From contig NZ_JHXW01000015.1 in NCBI RefSeq assembly GCF_000622245.1, forward strand, positions 1 to 46,914: a stretch of DNA of 46,914 nucleotides, read 5' to 3'. This document shows, piece by piece, positions 24,238 through 33,826 of the stretch. Positions within the stretch are counted from its first letter, which is position 1; each line of letters opens with the position of its first letter. A program made the position numbers and the translations under genes. Source of the stretch: Fusobacterium perfoetens ATCC 29250 (lineage in GTDB: Bacteria; Fusobacteriota; Fusobacteriia; Fusobacteriales; Fusobacteriaceae). Under the pieces are notes generated by a model, which made no database searches, had not been told where the DNA came from, and saw only the letters and a list, made by a program, of their open reading frames with translations.

Positions 24238-26412
24238 ATGGATTATTTGAAGGAACTTCTAGAAGAAATAGAAAAACAAAAACTTGATGTAGACATAGAA
24301 AAAATAAAACTTGCTTTTTCATTGGCTGAAGAAGCTCATATTGGGCAATTTAGACAGTCTGGAGAAAATTATATATTACACCCTGTACAAGTTGCCAAAA
24401 TAATTATTAGAATGAGAATGGATACAGATTCAATTATAGCTGGAATTTTACATGATATAGTTGAAGATACTCTTATTACTTTAGCTGATATAGAATATAG
24501 TTTTGGAAAAAGTGTGGCCAATTTAGTAGATGGTGTTACTAAATTAAAAAAATTACCTAATGGAACAAAACAACAAGATGAAAGTATCAGAAAAATGATT
24601 CTAGCTATGTCTAAAGACATAAGAGTTATTATTATAAAATTAGCTGATAGATTACATAATATGAAAACTTTAAATTTTGTGCCAGAGGAAAAACAACTTA
24701 GAGTATCTAAGGAAACTTTAGCTATATATGCTCCATTAGCTCATAGATTAGGAATGGCTAAAATAAAATCTGAATTGGAAGATTTATGTTTCTTATATAT
24801 CTATCCTGATAAATATGTAAAAGTAAGAGATTTTGTTAACTCTAAAAAAGAAGAGAGAGATGAATATATAAAAGGTGTAGAAAATACAATAAAAGAACTA
24901 TTAGATAAATCGGGGATAGAAGGAAATATAAAAGGAAGATTTAAACATTTTTATAGTATTTATAAGAAAGTTTATGAAAAAAATAGAAGTTACGAAGATT
25001 TATATGATTTGATGGGGATAAGAATTATTGTTAAAGATGTAACCACTTGTTATCATACTTTAGGAGTAATTCATGAAAAATTTAGTCCTGTTCCTGGAAG
25101 ATTTAAAGATTATATAGCAGTTCCAAAATCTAATAACTATCAATCCATTCATACAACAATAGTTGGGCCAGAAGGAAAATTCGTTGAAATACAAATAAGA
25201 ACAGAAGAAATGGATAGGATAGCAGAAGAGGGAGTTGCTGCTCACTGGAGTTATAAAGAAAAAGTAAAAGTTGGAAAAAAAGACAAAGTTTATTCATGGC
25301 TTAGGGATATAATCGAATTAAACAAAGAAGCTGATAGTGCTGAAGATTTTGTTACTTCTATAACAGGGGATATTATAGAGGAAACTATATTTACATTTTC
25401 TCCAAGAGGGGATATTTTAGAATTAAAAACAGGTTCTACTCCAATAGATTTTGCTTTTGCTATTCACTCTGAAGTTGGATGTAAATGTATAGGTGCTAAG
25501 GTAAATGGTGATATAGTACCACTTGATTATAAATTAAAAAGTGGTGATAGAGTAGAAATAATCACATCTAAAAATGCTAAAGGTCCTGGAAATGACTGGC
25601 TTGATATAGTTGTTACACAAGGAGCTAAAAGTAAGATTAGAAAATGGTTAAAAGATAAAAAATGGGAAGAAAATATAAAATTAGGTAAGGATGTTTTAGA
25701 AAAAGAAGGGGCTAAATTACCTGTTCCTATGACTTTAAAAGAGATAGAGGAATCTCCTGTAACTAAAAAACATATGGAAAAACATAATATAGCAACATTA
25801 GATGATTTTTATTTTATTATGGGAGAAAAAAGAAGTAAGGCAGAAATTTTTGTTGATAAGTTAAAAGATTATATAGAAAATATAAAAGAGAAAGAAATAT
25901 TAACAAAAAATGTAGTTCCTACTCAAATTAAAAATTCTAGAAAGAAAAATGATTATGGAATTATAATAGAGGGAATAGAAAATACTCTTATAAGATTTGC
26001 AAAATGTTGTACTCCTTTACCAGGTGATGAAATAGGAGGATATATAACAAAACTTACAGGAATAGCTATTCATAGGAAAGATTGTAAAAATTTCCAAAAT
26101 ATGATAGAACTTGAGCCAGAAAGACAAATAAATGTTAAATGGGATACAGATGTCATTGATAAGAAAATGAATAAATATCAATTTAAATTTTCAATAATAG
26201 CTGAAGATAATAAAAGTCTTGTAATGGAAGTTGTAAATTTAATAGGAAATCATAAAATAGTTCTTACAGATATAAACTCTATGAATATTTCTAAAAATAG
26301 TAAAAAATATTTAAAAATAAAAGTTGCTGTAGAAATTTCTAATAAAAAAGATTACAGTATGCTTATTGAAAATATTAAGAAAATTAAATATGTAATAGAG
26401 GTTGAAAGATAG
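24238..26412 (+). CDS. rel: Bifunctional (p)ppGpp synthetase/hydrolase
   Basis: The long Rel enzyme, which makes and degrades (p)ppGpp. Domain order is complete in 724 residues: HD hydrolase with H48 and HDIVED (72-77); synthetase with YDLMGIRI and YQSIHTT; TGS domain starting near TFSPRGDI; zinc-finger-like region with FAKCCTPLPGD; and C-terminal ACT from about residue 648. The synthetase has RFKD at 288-291, the RXKD form found in bifunctional Rel rather than the EXDD of synthetase-only RelA, so hydrolase activity is expected. A second, stand-alone synthetase lies at 10396. Confidence 0.96.
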   Translation: MDYLKELLEEIEKQKLDVDIEKIKLAFSLAEEAHIGQFRQSGENYILHPVQVAKIIIRMRMDTDSIIAGILHDIVEDTLITLADIEYSFGKSVANLVDGVTKLKKLPNGTKQQDESIRKMILAMSKDIRVIIIKLADRLHNMKTLNFVPEEKQLRVSKETLAIYAPLAHRLGMAKIKSELEDLCFLYIYPDKYVKVRDFVNSKKEERDEYIKGVENTIKELLDKSGIEGNIKGRFKHFYSIYKKVYEKNRSYEDLYDLMGIRIIVKDVTTCYHTLGVIHEKFSPVPGRFKDYIAVPKSNNYQSIHTTIVGPEGKFVEIQIRTEEMDRIAEEGVAAHWSYKEKVKVGKKDKVYSWLRDIIELNKEADSAEDFVTSITGDIIEETIFTFSPRGDILELKTGSTPIDFAFAIHSEVGCKCIGAKVNGDIVPLDYKLKSGDRVEIITSKNAKGPGNDWLDIVVTQGAKSKIRKWLKDKKWEENIKLGKDVLEKEGAKLPVPMTLKEIEESPVTKKHMEKHNIATLDDFYFIMGEKRSKAEIFVDKLKDYIENIKEKEILTKNVVPTQIKNSRKKNDYGIIIEGIENTLIRFAKCCTPLPGDEIGGYITKLTGIAIHRKDCKNFQNMIELEPERQINVKWDTDVIDKKMNKYQFKFSIIAEDNKSLVMEVVNLIGNHKIVLTDINSMNISKNSKKYLKIKVAVEISNKKDYSMLIENIKKIKYVIEVER

Positions 26413-27582
<1,170 letters not shown>

Positions 27583-27591
27583 TTTTATAAA

Positions 27592-27620
27592 AAGTGGCTG
27601 GTTATCCAGTCACTTATTTT
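27592..27620 (+). terminator. Terminator closing the recO-tgt cluster
   Basis: AAGTGGCTGG (27592-27601), TTAT loop, CCAGTCACTT (27606-27615) with one G-T wobble pair, then T-rich sequence. It sits just before the ribosome binding site of the YibE/F gene. Confidence 0.85.
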
Positions 27621-27636
27621 TAAAAGAGGTATATTT

Positions 27637-28746
27637 ATGAAAAAAATATTTTTAATATTATTTTTTATTTTTTCTTTAATTTCTTTTGGAAAAGAAGAGT
27701 ATTTTAGAGGTAAAGTTTTAGAAAGAGTAGGGAGTAAAATGGAAAATTCCTTAACAACTAATATAGAAGTAGATGGAGAAGAAATAAAAGATGTTGAATT
27801 ATTTAAAGTGAGAATAAAGAATAAAGAGTATATAATTGAATCTCCTATTTATGTTGAAGAGGCTTACAATATAAATATTTCAAAAGGGGATTGTGTTGTT
27901 GTTTATAAAAATGATAGTGATGGAAAATTATATATTTCAGATATAGATAAAAGATTTAGTTACTTTTGGATGATTGGAATATTTTGTGGATTGGCGTTAT
28001 TACTAGCTCGTAAAAAAGGTTTAAAATCTTTAATGGCTTTAGGAGCAACAGTTTATATGATATTTTATTATTTCATTCCATCAATAGTTAAAGGAGAATC
28101 TCCAATAATTATTTCAGTTATTATTGCACTATTATCTTCTTGTATAACCATTTTTTTAGTTGCTGGTTTTACTCATAAAGGAGTTGTTGCAATAATAGGA
28201 AGTATAGGGGGAACTATTTTTTCTGGAATTTTATCTTATATTTTTGTTAATAAAATGAGTTTTAGTGGATATCCTACATTAGATGCTATTACATATGTAG
28301 ATATTTTAAAAAATATTAAAGTTAAAGAATTAATATCTTCGGGAATAATATTAGGAAGTATGGGAGCTATAATGGATGTTTCTATGTCTATTTCATCAGC
28401 TATAACAGAATTGAGAGAAAATAGTATAAATTTAGGTTCTAAAGAGTTATTTAAATCTGGAATTAATATAGGAAAAGATATGGTAGGAACAATGATAAAT
28501 ACTTTAATATTAGCATATATAGGAAGTTCATTGTTTGATATGATTATTATATATAAAAATCTTGAAAATTTACCGCTTACTAGATTATTAAATTATGAAT
28601 TTATAGCAGTAGAAATTTTAAAATCTTTTACAGGAAGTATTGGAATACTTATTTCAATTCCCATAACAGCTTATTTAGGAGCTCATTTACATAAAAGATA
28701 TAGAGATGTAAAAACTTTAAAAGAAAAATTTTTCCTAAAGAAATAA
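27637..28746 (+). CDS. YibE/F-like membrane protein
   Basis: A 369-residue protein with a signal peptide (MKKIFLILFFIFSLISFG), an extracytoplasmic beta-rich segment (about 20-105), and then six to eight membrane helices. The membrane part, with GLKSLMALGATVYMIFYY, the motif FVAGFTHKG-like LVAGFTHKG, and GAIMDVSMSISSAI, matches the YibE/F family (PF07907). Its function is not established. It is monocistronic: a terminator precedes it and another follows at 28881. AAGAGG is the ribosome binding site. Confidence 0.85.
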   Translation: MKKIFLILFFIFSLISFGKEEYFRGKVLERVGSKMENSLTTNIEVDGEEIKDVELFKVRIKNKEYIIESPIYVEEAYNINISKGDCVVVYKNDSDGKLYISDIDKRFSYFWMIGIFCGLALLLARKKGLKSLMALGATVYMIFYYFIPSIVKGESPIIISVIIALLSSCITIFLVAGFTHKGVVAIIGSIGGTIFSGILSYIFVNKMSFSGYPTLDAITYVDILKNIKVKELISSGIILGSMGAIMDVSMSISSAITELRENSINLGSKELFKSGINIGKDMVGTMINTLILAYIGSSLFDMIIIYKNLENLPLTRLLNYEFIAVEILKSFTGSIGILISIPITAYLGAHLHKRYRDVKTLKEKFFLKK

Positions 28747-28880
28747 AAAATATGATAAACTTAGTTTACTTCAATGAGATTAAAAATAAAGAAAAATAAT
28801 TAAATCTAGTAATAAAAAATAAGTTTATAAGTGAAAAGTTAGAAAAAATGAAATAAAATAATAATATAAATTGAAATAAA

Positions 28881-28910
28881 AAAAACGGCAATAAAGCCGT
28901 TTTTTATTTT
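28881..28910. terminator. Bidirectional terminator between YibE/F and the fusion gene
   Basis: AAAAACGGC (28881-28889), six-base loop, GCCGTTTTT (28896-28904), with A run and T run on either side. It ends the minus-strand fusion gene and serves the plus strand too. The 130 bases between 28747 and here are AT-rich with nothing recognised. Confidence 0.9.
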
Positions 28911-31263
28911 AATAAATAGGGTTAATCATATATTCTGTAATATCTCTTACAATAGCTGCAGTTTTTAAACTCTTATCATAAACTGGGTTATACTCAACAA
29001 TATCAACAGAAGTTATAAAGTAATTTTTGAATAGATATTTAAATGTTTTGAAAATATCATCTTCATCAAATCCATTTTTTACAGGAGTACTTACTCCAGG
29101 AGCAAATTTAGGATTTAAAGAGTCTACGTCAAAACTTATATGAATATCAGAAACCTTTAAATAATCTCCAATTTCGTCAAGTACAGCATCTATTCCTTTA
29201 CGCATAACATCATCATAAGGAATAACTTTTACTCCAAGTTTTTCAATAACATCATATTCTCTAACATCAATATCTCTAGCACCTAAAATAATAACATTTT
29301 CAGGTTTTATTTTAGCTCCTTCAAAGTAACAGTTAACCATATCAGTATCTCCCTCACCTTGTAAGAAAGCTAAAGGCATTCCATGAATATTTCCACTGAT
29401 AGTAGTCTCTTCTGTATTCATATCAGCATGAGCATCTATCCAAACAACTCCAAGATTAGGGTTAGATTTAGCAACTCCAGATATAGTTCCTAAAGCAATT
29501 GAATGGTCTCCTCCAATTGTTATTGGTCTATATCCATCTTCTATAGATTCATCTACAAGTTTTGCTATTTTTTCACAAGTATTTAATATAGTATTTTTAT
29601 ATTTCATCATAGGAACATTGAAATCTTCTCTTTGTTTTTCAATATCAACCATTTCAATTTCATCAAATGTATCAGAGAAGTTTTCTACAAGAACATCTAT
29701 ACCAAATTCAATACCAGACCTATCAGCTCCTAAATTTAAAGGAACTCCAAATATTCTGTTTTTCATTTTCTCTGTATATAAATACATAGCATCTTCATCT
29801 TCAATGATATTTATATATTCAAGATTAGGGTCTTCCATACCTTGTAAATGTGTTTTTTGTTCACGAAGTTCTTCTATATAATTGATAACTTCTTTACTAA
29901 TTCTTTCTCCAGGAATGATAATAGGGATACCAGGTGGATATGCCATTATCATTTCAGCACAAATTTTTCCTAAACTTTCAGAGAAAGGAACTTTTGAAGT
30001 TTCACTATAAAAAGCTTCCCTTGGGATAAGTTCTTGTTCAGGAATAGCAGGTATTCTTGAATTTCTTATTTTTTTAATTTCTTTTGTATTGAAATATCTA
30101 TCACTGATATCTTGTAAAGCTTTTATTAAAGTATCAACACTTTCTTTTGTATCTCCAATTGTAATAAGTCCTAAAACATTATAGAAATCAGAAAGTTCAA
30201 CTTGAATATTATATTCATCTGTTAATATAGTTTCTAAGTCAAATCCAGTTATTCCTAAAGCTTTTGCAGATACAGTTAATTTAGTAGGGTCAAAGGCAAA
30301 TATTCCCTCTTTTCCAACTATCTCTTCTCCAAAAGAATACATTCCAGGAATTTTATTTATTTCAGCTCTAGCATAGTTAGCTAGTTCAATAGTTCTAGAT
30401 AAAAGTTCTCTTCCATGAATAGCTATTTGTCTTCTAGCACAGTCTAAAGAAGCCATTAATGGATAAGATGGTGATGTTGTATGAAGTAAACTTAAAATTT
30501 GTTGAACTCTTGTAGGGTCAACTCTATCAGAATTAACATGTAATAAAGACATTTGAGTCATTGCTCCAAGAATTTTATGAGTGCTTTGACAACAAATATC
30601 AGCTCCAGCATCAACAGCTGACATTGGTAAATCTTCATGGAAATGAAGATGAGGACCATGAGCTTCATCAACTATTAAAGGAATATCATGTCTGTGTACA
30701 ATAGCAGCTATTTTTTGAATATCAGTAGCTACACCATAGTAAGTAGGGTTAATAATAAGTACAGCTTTTGCATCAGGATGTAATTCTAACATTTTTTCAA
30801 CAGTACTAGGTCTAACTCCATGAGCTATTCCTAAATCATTGTCTATAACAGGATTCATGTATACAGGTATTGCTCCAGCTAAAATAATTCCAGCAGAAAC
30901 TGATTTATGAACATTTCTAGGAATTAATATCTTTTCTCCAGCTTTTACAACTGAAAGAATCATGGCCTGAATAGCACCAGATGTTCCATTTACAGCAAAG
31001 AAACTCTTTTTAACTCCATAGGCATCAGCAGCTAATTCTTGAGCTTCTTTAATACAACTTTTAGGATGGTGTAAACCATCAACCATTTTAAAAATAGTTA
31101 CATCAATTTTTAAAGGATTTTCTCCAATAAAATTTAAAAATTCTTCATCCATTCCTTTACCTTGTTTGTGTCCAGGTACATGGAAAGGTGTGATATTTCT
31201 TTTAGCATATACATCTTTCAGTACAGTAAATAATGGTGTCAAATTTTGGTCTAATTTAGCCAT
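28909..31263 (-). CDS. Fused Orn/Lys/Arg decarboxylase - arginase
   Basis: Two complete enzymes in one 784-residue chain. Residues 1-480 are a fold-III PLP basic amino-acid decarboxylase of the Bacillus SpeA type: PFHVPGHKQG (26-35), DEAHGPH (199-205), PLP lysine K230 in STHKILGA. Residues 500-784 are an arginase-family domain: GVPLNLGADRSG (506-517), GGDHS (H587), DAHAD (D610, H612, D614), GNIHGMPLAFL and FDVDSLNP (D712, D714). The NIHGMP loop favours arginase over agmatinase. The pair would turn arginine into ornithine and putrescine, or via agmatine if the second domain is an agmatinase. GGAGG (31278-31282) is 14 bases before the ATG at 31263; an in-frame ATG at 31284 lacks a site upstream. 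Single-gene unit. Confidence 0.9.
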   Translation of the reverse strand: MAKLDQNLTPLFTVLKDVYAKRNITPFHVPGHKQGKGMDEEFLNFIGENPLKIDVTIFKMVDGLHHPKSCIKEAQELAADAYGVKKSFFAVNGTSGAIQAMILSVVKAGEKILIPRNVHKSVSAGIILAGAIPVYMNPVIDNDLGIAHGVRPSTVEKMLELHPDAKAVLIINPTYYGVATDIQKIAAIVHRHDIPLIVDEAHGPHLHFHEDLPMSAVDAGADICCQSTHKILGAMTQMSLLHVNSDRVDPTRVQQILSLLHTTSPSYPLMASLDCARRQIAIHGRELLSRTIELANYARAEINKIPGMYSFGEEIVGKEGIFAFDPTKLTVSAKALGITGFDLETILTDEYNIQVELSDFYNVLGLITIGDTKESVDTLIKALQDISDRYFNTKEIKKIRNSRIPAIPEQELIPREAFYSETSKVPFSESLGKICAEMIMAYPPGIPIIIPGERISKEVINYIEELREQKTHLQGMEDPNLEYINIIEDEDAMYLYTEKMKNRIFGVPLNLGADRSGIEFGIDVLVENFSDTFDEIEMVDIEKQREDFNVPMMKYKNTILNTCEKIAKLVDESIEDGYRPITIGGDHSIALGTISGVAKSNPNLGVVWIDAHADMNTEETTISGNIHGMPLAFLQGEGDTDMVNCYFEGAKIKPENVIILGARDIDVREYDVIEKLGVKVIPYDDVMRKGIDAVLDEIGDYLKVSDIHISFDVDSLNPKFAPGVSTPVKNGFDEDDIFKTFKYLFKNYFITSVDIVEYNPVYDKSLKTAAIVRDITEYMINPIY

Positions 31264-31404
31264 TCTTTTCTTTCTTACCTCCATATTTTAATTTTTTTAT
31301 TTTTATGTTATAATTTTATTACATTACGATATTTTATGTTTTTTTTAAAATTTAGTCAATCTTTTTTTTATTTTTTTTTAAATTTGTTTCAAAGGAGTAT
31401 AATC

Positions 31405-32001
31405 TTGAAAAAAATTTTAATTTTTTTATCAAATGGAATTGAGATATTAGAAGTAGCTCCCTTTATAGATATTTTTGGTTGGAATTCAGTAGTTGGAGAT
31501 AAAAAAGAAAAAATTAAAGTAGAAACTATGTCTTTTGGAAAAATAAAAAGTACATGGAATTTATCAATAGAAACAGAACTAAATTTTGAAACTAAAGAAA
31601 TAAATATAGAAGAATACAATGCTTTAGTTATTCCTGGAGGTTTTGGAATGGCTGGTTTTTTTATAGATGGAAAAAAAGAAAAAATTCAAAATTTGATTAG
31701 AGAATTTTATAAAAAAAATAAAATGATAATAGGAATATGTACAGGCGCTATAATATTAGGAGAAGCAGGAATATTAAAGAATAAAAAAGCTACTACATAT
31801 TTTTTAGATAATAAAAGATATTTTAATCAATTAAAAAAATTTGGAGCTATAGAAATAGAAAAGGATATAGTGAGAGATGAAAATATTATTACATCAGCTA
31901 ATCCAAAATCAGCTTTAGAAGTGGCTTTTTATCTTTTAGAAATATTGACTTCTAAAGAAAATAGTCAGATAGTAAAATATAATATGGGATATAAATTTTA
32001 A
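31405..32001 (+). CDS. DJ-1/PfpI family protein
   Basis: A 198-residue class I glutamine amidotransferase-like protein of the DJ-1/PfpI group. The nucleophile-elbow cysteine C112 is in GICTGA, the conserved N-terminal glutamate lies in GIEILEVAP, and VIPGGFG precedes the elbow. The group includes redox-sensing, deglycase-like and chaperone proteins, and I cannot choose among them. The start is TTG at 31405, seven bases after AAGGAG (31392-31397); the upstream ATG at 31336 would add a hydrophobic, Phe-rich stretch without a ribosome binding site. An untranslated AT-rich leader separates it from the divergent fusion gene. Confidence 0.85.
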   Translation: MKKILIFLSNGIEILEVAPFIDIFGWNSVVGDKKEKIKVETMSFGKIKSTWNLSIETELNFETKEINIEEYNALVIPGGFGMAGFFIDGKKEKIQNLIREFYKKNKMIIGICTGAIILGEAGILKNKKATTYFLDNKRYFNQLKKFGAIEIEKDIVRDENIITSANPKSALEVAFYLLEILTSKENSQIVKYNMGYKF

Positions 32002-32028
32002 AAAATAATGAGAAAATTAAAAAAAGTA

Positions 32029-32037
32029 TGGTATACT
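32029..32037 (+). promoter_or_regulatory. Extended -10 promoter for the SlyD-like gene
   Basis: TGG followed by TATACT (32032-32037), in the wider context AGTATGGTATACTATAA. No good -35 box. Similar TGTGGTAT elements appear upstream of the GrdX gene (minus strand) and the AGCS gene. Confidence 0.5.
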
Positions 32038-32071
32038 ATAACATATAAATAAAATAAAACGAGGTGTAAAA

Positions 32072-32695
32072 ATGACTAAAGATTTAGAAAAAGAATGTTG
32101 CTGTGGTGAGCATGACCATCATCATGAAGATGGATGTTGTTGTGGACATACAGACGAAAAAAAAATACAAGAACTTAGAGAAAAATTAGCTCAAGAAAGA
32201 GCTAAGGGAAATACAAATAGTGTTTCTGAAGGAAAAGTAGTAACTGTAGAGTTTAAAGTTTATGATAATGATACAAATGAATTATTAGAAGATACTAGAG
32301 AAGTTGGACCTTTCTTCTATATTCAAGGAATGGGAGCTTTTGTTCCTAAAATAGAAGAAGCATTAACAGGAAAAAAAGCAGGATATAAAGATACAATTAC
32401 TTTAACTGTTGAAGAGGGATATGGAGAGCGTGACGAAGAGTTAGTAGTAGAGATGGATAGAAAAGACTTTGTAGAATTTGAAGATATCTATATAGGTCTT
32501 GATTTTATAGCTGACTTAGAAGATGGTTCTGAACAATCTTTTGTTATTACTAAAATAGAAGATGATGTAGTAACTGCTGATGGAAATCATCCATTTGCTG
32601 GAAGAAATGTAAGATTTGAATTAGAATTAATAGGTGTTAGAGAAGCAACAGAAAAAGAATTAGAATTTGGAGAGCCTTTATTTGAAGGATTTTAA
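32072..32695 (+). CDS. SlyD-like FKBP peptidyl-prolyl isomerase with N-terminal metal-binding segment
   Basis: A cytosolic prolyl isomerase and chaperone of the FKBP/SlyD type, 207 residues. The FKBP part starts near residue 52 (GKVVTVEFKVYDNDT), with PFFYIQGMGAFVPKIEEAL, the insert-in-flap region EEGYGERDEELVVEM, and NHPFAGRNVRFELEL, which is very typical of SlyD. Unusually, a Cys/His cluster lies at the front: CCCGEHDHHHEDGCCCGH at residues 9-26. In E. coli SlyD the metal-binding tail is at the C-terminus, and here the C-terminus is plain. Nickel, zinc or copper binding is likely but not shown. A short acidic/basic helix (28-48) links the two parts. Confidence 0.9.
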   Translation: MTKDLEKECCCGEHDHHHEDGCCCGHTDEKKIQELREKLAQERAKGNTNSVSEGKVVTVEFKVYDNDTNELLEDTREVGPFFYIQGMGAFVPKIEEALTGKKAGYKDTITLTVEEGYGERDEELVVEMDRKDFVEFEDIYIGLDFIADLEDGSEQSFVITKIEDDVVTADGNHPFAGRNVRFELELIGVREATEKELEFGEPLFEGF

Positions 32696-32715
32696 TTAAG
32701 AAAAAGGAGAGAAAA

Positions 32716-33144
32716 ATGAAAATAGCCTTAGGTTGTGACCATGGTGGATATGAGTTAAAAGAAACTGTAAAAAAACATTTATTAGAAAAAGGATATAAAG
32801 TTTTAGATTTAGGATGTCATTCTACAGAATCCGTAAATTATCCTATATATGGAAAAGCTGTGGGAGAAGCTGTAGTTAAAAAAGAGGCTGATTATGGAAT
32901 TGTAATTTGTGGTACAGGAATTGGAATTTCAATAGCAGCTAATAAAGTAAAAGGAGTAAGAGCTGCTCTTTGTATGAATACAACAATGGCTAGACTTACA
33001 AGAGAGCATAATAATGCTAATGTTCTAGCTTTTGGGGCAAGAATGGTTGGAGATGTATTAGCTCTTGAAATGGTAGATACATTTTTAACTACAGATTTTG
33101 CTGGAGGAAGACATACAGCAAGAGTTGAAATGTTAGAAGATTAA
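32716..33144 (+). CDS. rpiB: Ribose-5-phosphate isomerase B
   Basis: Interconverts ribose 5-phosphate and ribulose 5-phosphate in the pentose phosphate pathway. Signature segments are IALGCDHGGYELK, the GIVICGTGIGISIAANK active-site region and REHNNANVLAFGAR; 142 residues matches RpiB. Allose or galactose-6-phosphate isomerases are relatives, but no sugar operon is present. It follows the SlyD-like gene by 20 bases and precedes the HIT gene by 17, a likely three-gene operon. Confidence 0.94.
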   Translation: MKIALGCDHGGYELKETVKKHLLEKGYKVLDLGCHSTESVNYPIYGKAVGEAVVKKEADYGIVICGTGIGISIAANKVKGVRAALCMNTTMARLTREHNNANVLAFGARMVGDVLALEMVDTFLTTDFAGGRHTARVEMLED

Positions 33145-33161
33145 TAATTTAGGAGGAAATT

Positions 33162-33500
33162 ATGGCTACAATTTTTACTAAAATAATTAATAGAGAAATA
33201 CCAGCAAATATAGTTTATGAAAATGAAAAGGTTATAGCTTTTAAAGATATAAATCCACAGGCTCCTGTTCATATATTAGTTGTTCCTAAAAAAGAGATAC
33301 CAACTATAAATGATATTACAGAGGAAGATAAAGAGTTAATAGGAGAAATGTATTTAGCTATAGGAAAAATAGCAAAAGAATTAGGAATAGCAGAAGAGGG
33401 ATACAGAGTAATTACAAATTGTAATGAGTTTGGTGGACAAGAAGTGTTTCATATACATTTTCATCTTTTAGGTGGAAAAAAATTAGGAACATTAGTATAA
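33162..33500 (+). CDS. HIT family purine phosphoramidase (HinT-like)
   Basis: A 112-residue nucleotide-binding hydrolase of the histidine triad family. The triad is in VFHIHFHLLGG near the C-terminus, and the N-terminal TIFTKIINREIPANIVYE is typical of HinT, which cleaves adenosine phosphoramidates. It ends the slyD-like / rpiB set; the consensus nhaC promoter begins only 17 bases after its stop, and no terminator was seen between them. Confidence 0.93.
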   Translation: MATIFTKIINREIPANIVYENEKVIAFKDINPQAPVHILVVPKKEIPTINDITEEDKELIGEMYLAIGKIAKELGIAEEGYRVITNCNEFGGQEVFHIHFHLLGGKKLGTLV

Positions 33501-33516
33501 AAAATAAAAAAAAGTA

Positions 33517-33544
33517 TTGACATATGTATTTTTTAGTGTATAAT
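33517..33544 (+). promoter_or_regulatory. Consensus promoter of the nhaC leader
   Basis: TTGACA (33517-33522), 16 bases, TATAAT (33539-33544): both boxes are perfect, making this the strongest-looking promoter in the window. Start of transcription near 33551 gives a leader of about 275 bases before nhaC, consistent with RNA-level control. Confidence 0.82.
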
Positions 33545-33570
33545 ACTGATTGAAATAAAGAATAGCAAAA

Positions 33571-33756
33571 ATAAAGATCGCTTAGTTTTATTTATAATTG
33601 TTAGTTTTAAATTATAATTAAGAAAAAAGCGAGGGACCCATTTATTCGGTTTGTGCCGTAGCTAACCTCGTCATCAATAGACAGAGGGAAAATGGTTTGT
33701 CCAGTATAATTGTGTGTTATATGCCATTAGTCCTAATCTAATGGCATTTTTTATTT
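33571..33756 (+). ncRNA. Structured nhaC leader: candidate riboswitch of uncertain class
   Basis: The leader can fold into a long AT-rich hairpin (TCGCTT with AAGCGA, about 33578-33632) and then a three-way junction: P1 GGACCCATTT (33634-33643) with AAATGG and GTCC (33690-33702, TTT bulge); P2 CGG/CCG (33647-33658); P3 CCTCGTC with GACAGAGG (33666-33687). The joining segment TAGCTAA is single-stranded. AGCTAACCTCG is also a hallmark of the ydaO (cyclic di-AMP) riboswitch, but the second half of that fold is not seen here. A sodium-sensing RNA is another option given the Na+/H+ antiporter downstream. A terminator follows. A cis-regulatory RNA is likely; the ligand is open. Confidence 0.65.
33721..33756 (+). 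terminator. Terminator at the end of the nhaC leader RNA
   Basis: ATGCCATTAG (33721-33730), seven-base loop, CTAATGGCAT (33738-33747) and a T-rich run. It lies upstream of nhaC and downstream of the folded leader, as in a transcriptional riboswitch expression platform. Confidence 0.85.
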
Positions 33757-33826
33757 AATAAAATTAAAAAACGAGGTGATATTTGAAATTTTAATGAAAA
33801 TTAAAATTCTAAATTAAGGAGGAAAA

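Noticed and set aside
33571-33756. Lysine riboswitch upstream of nhaC
   Set aside because: Lysine riboswitches do occur before nhaC genes, but the characteristic AGAGGUGC and GCCGAAG elements and the five-helix size are not seen.
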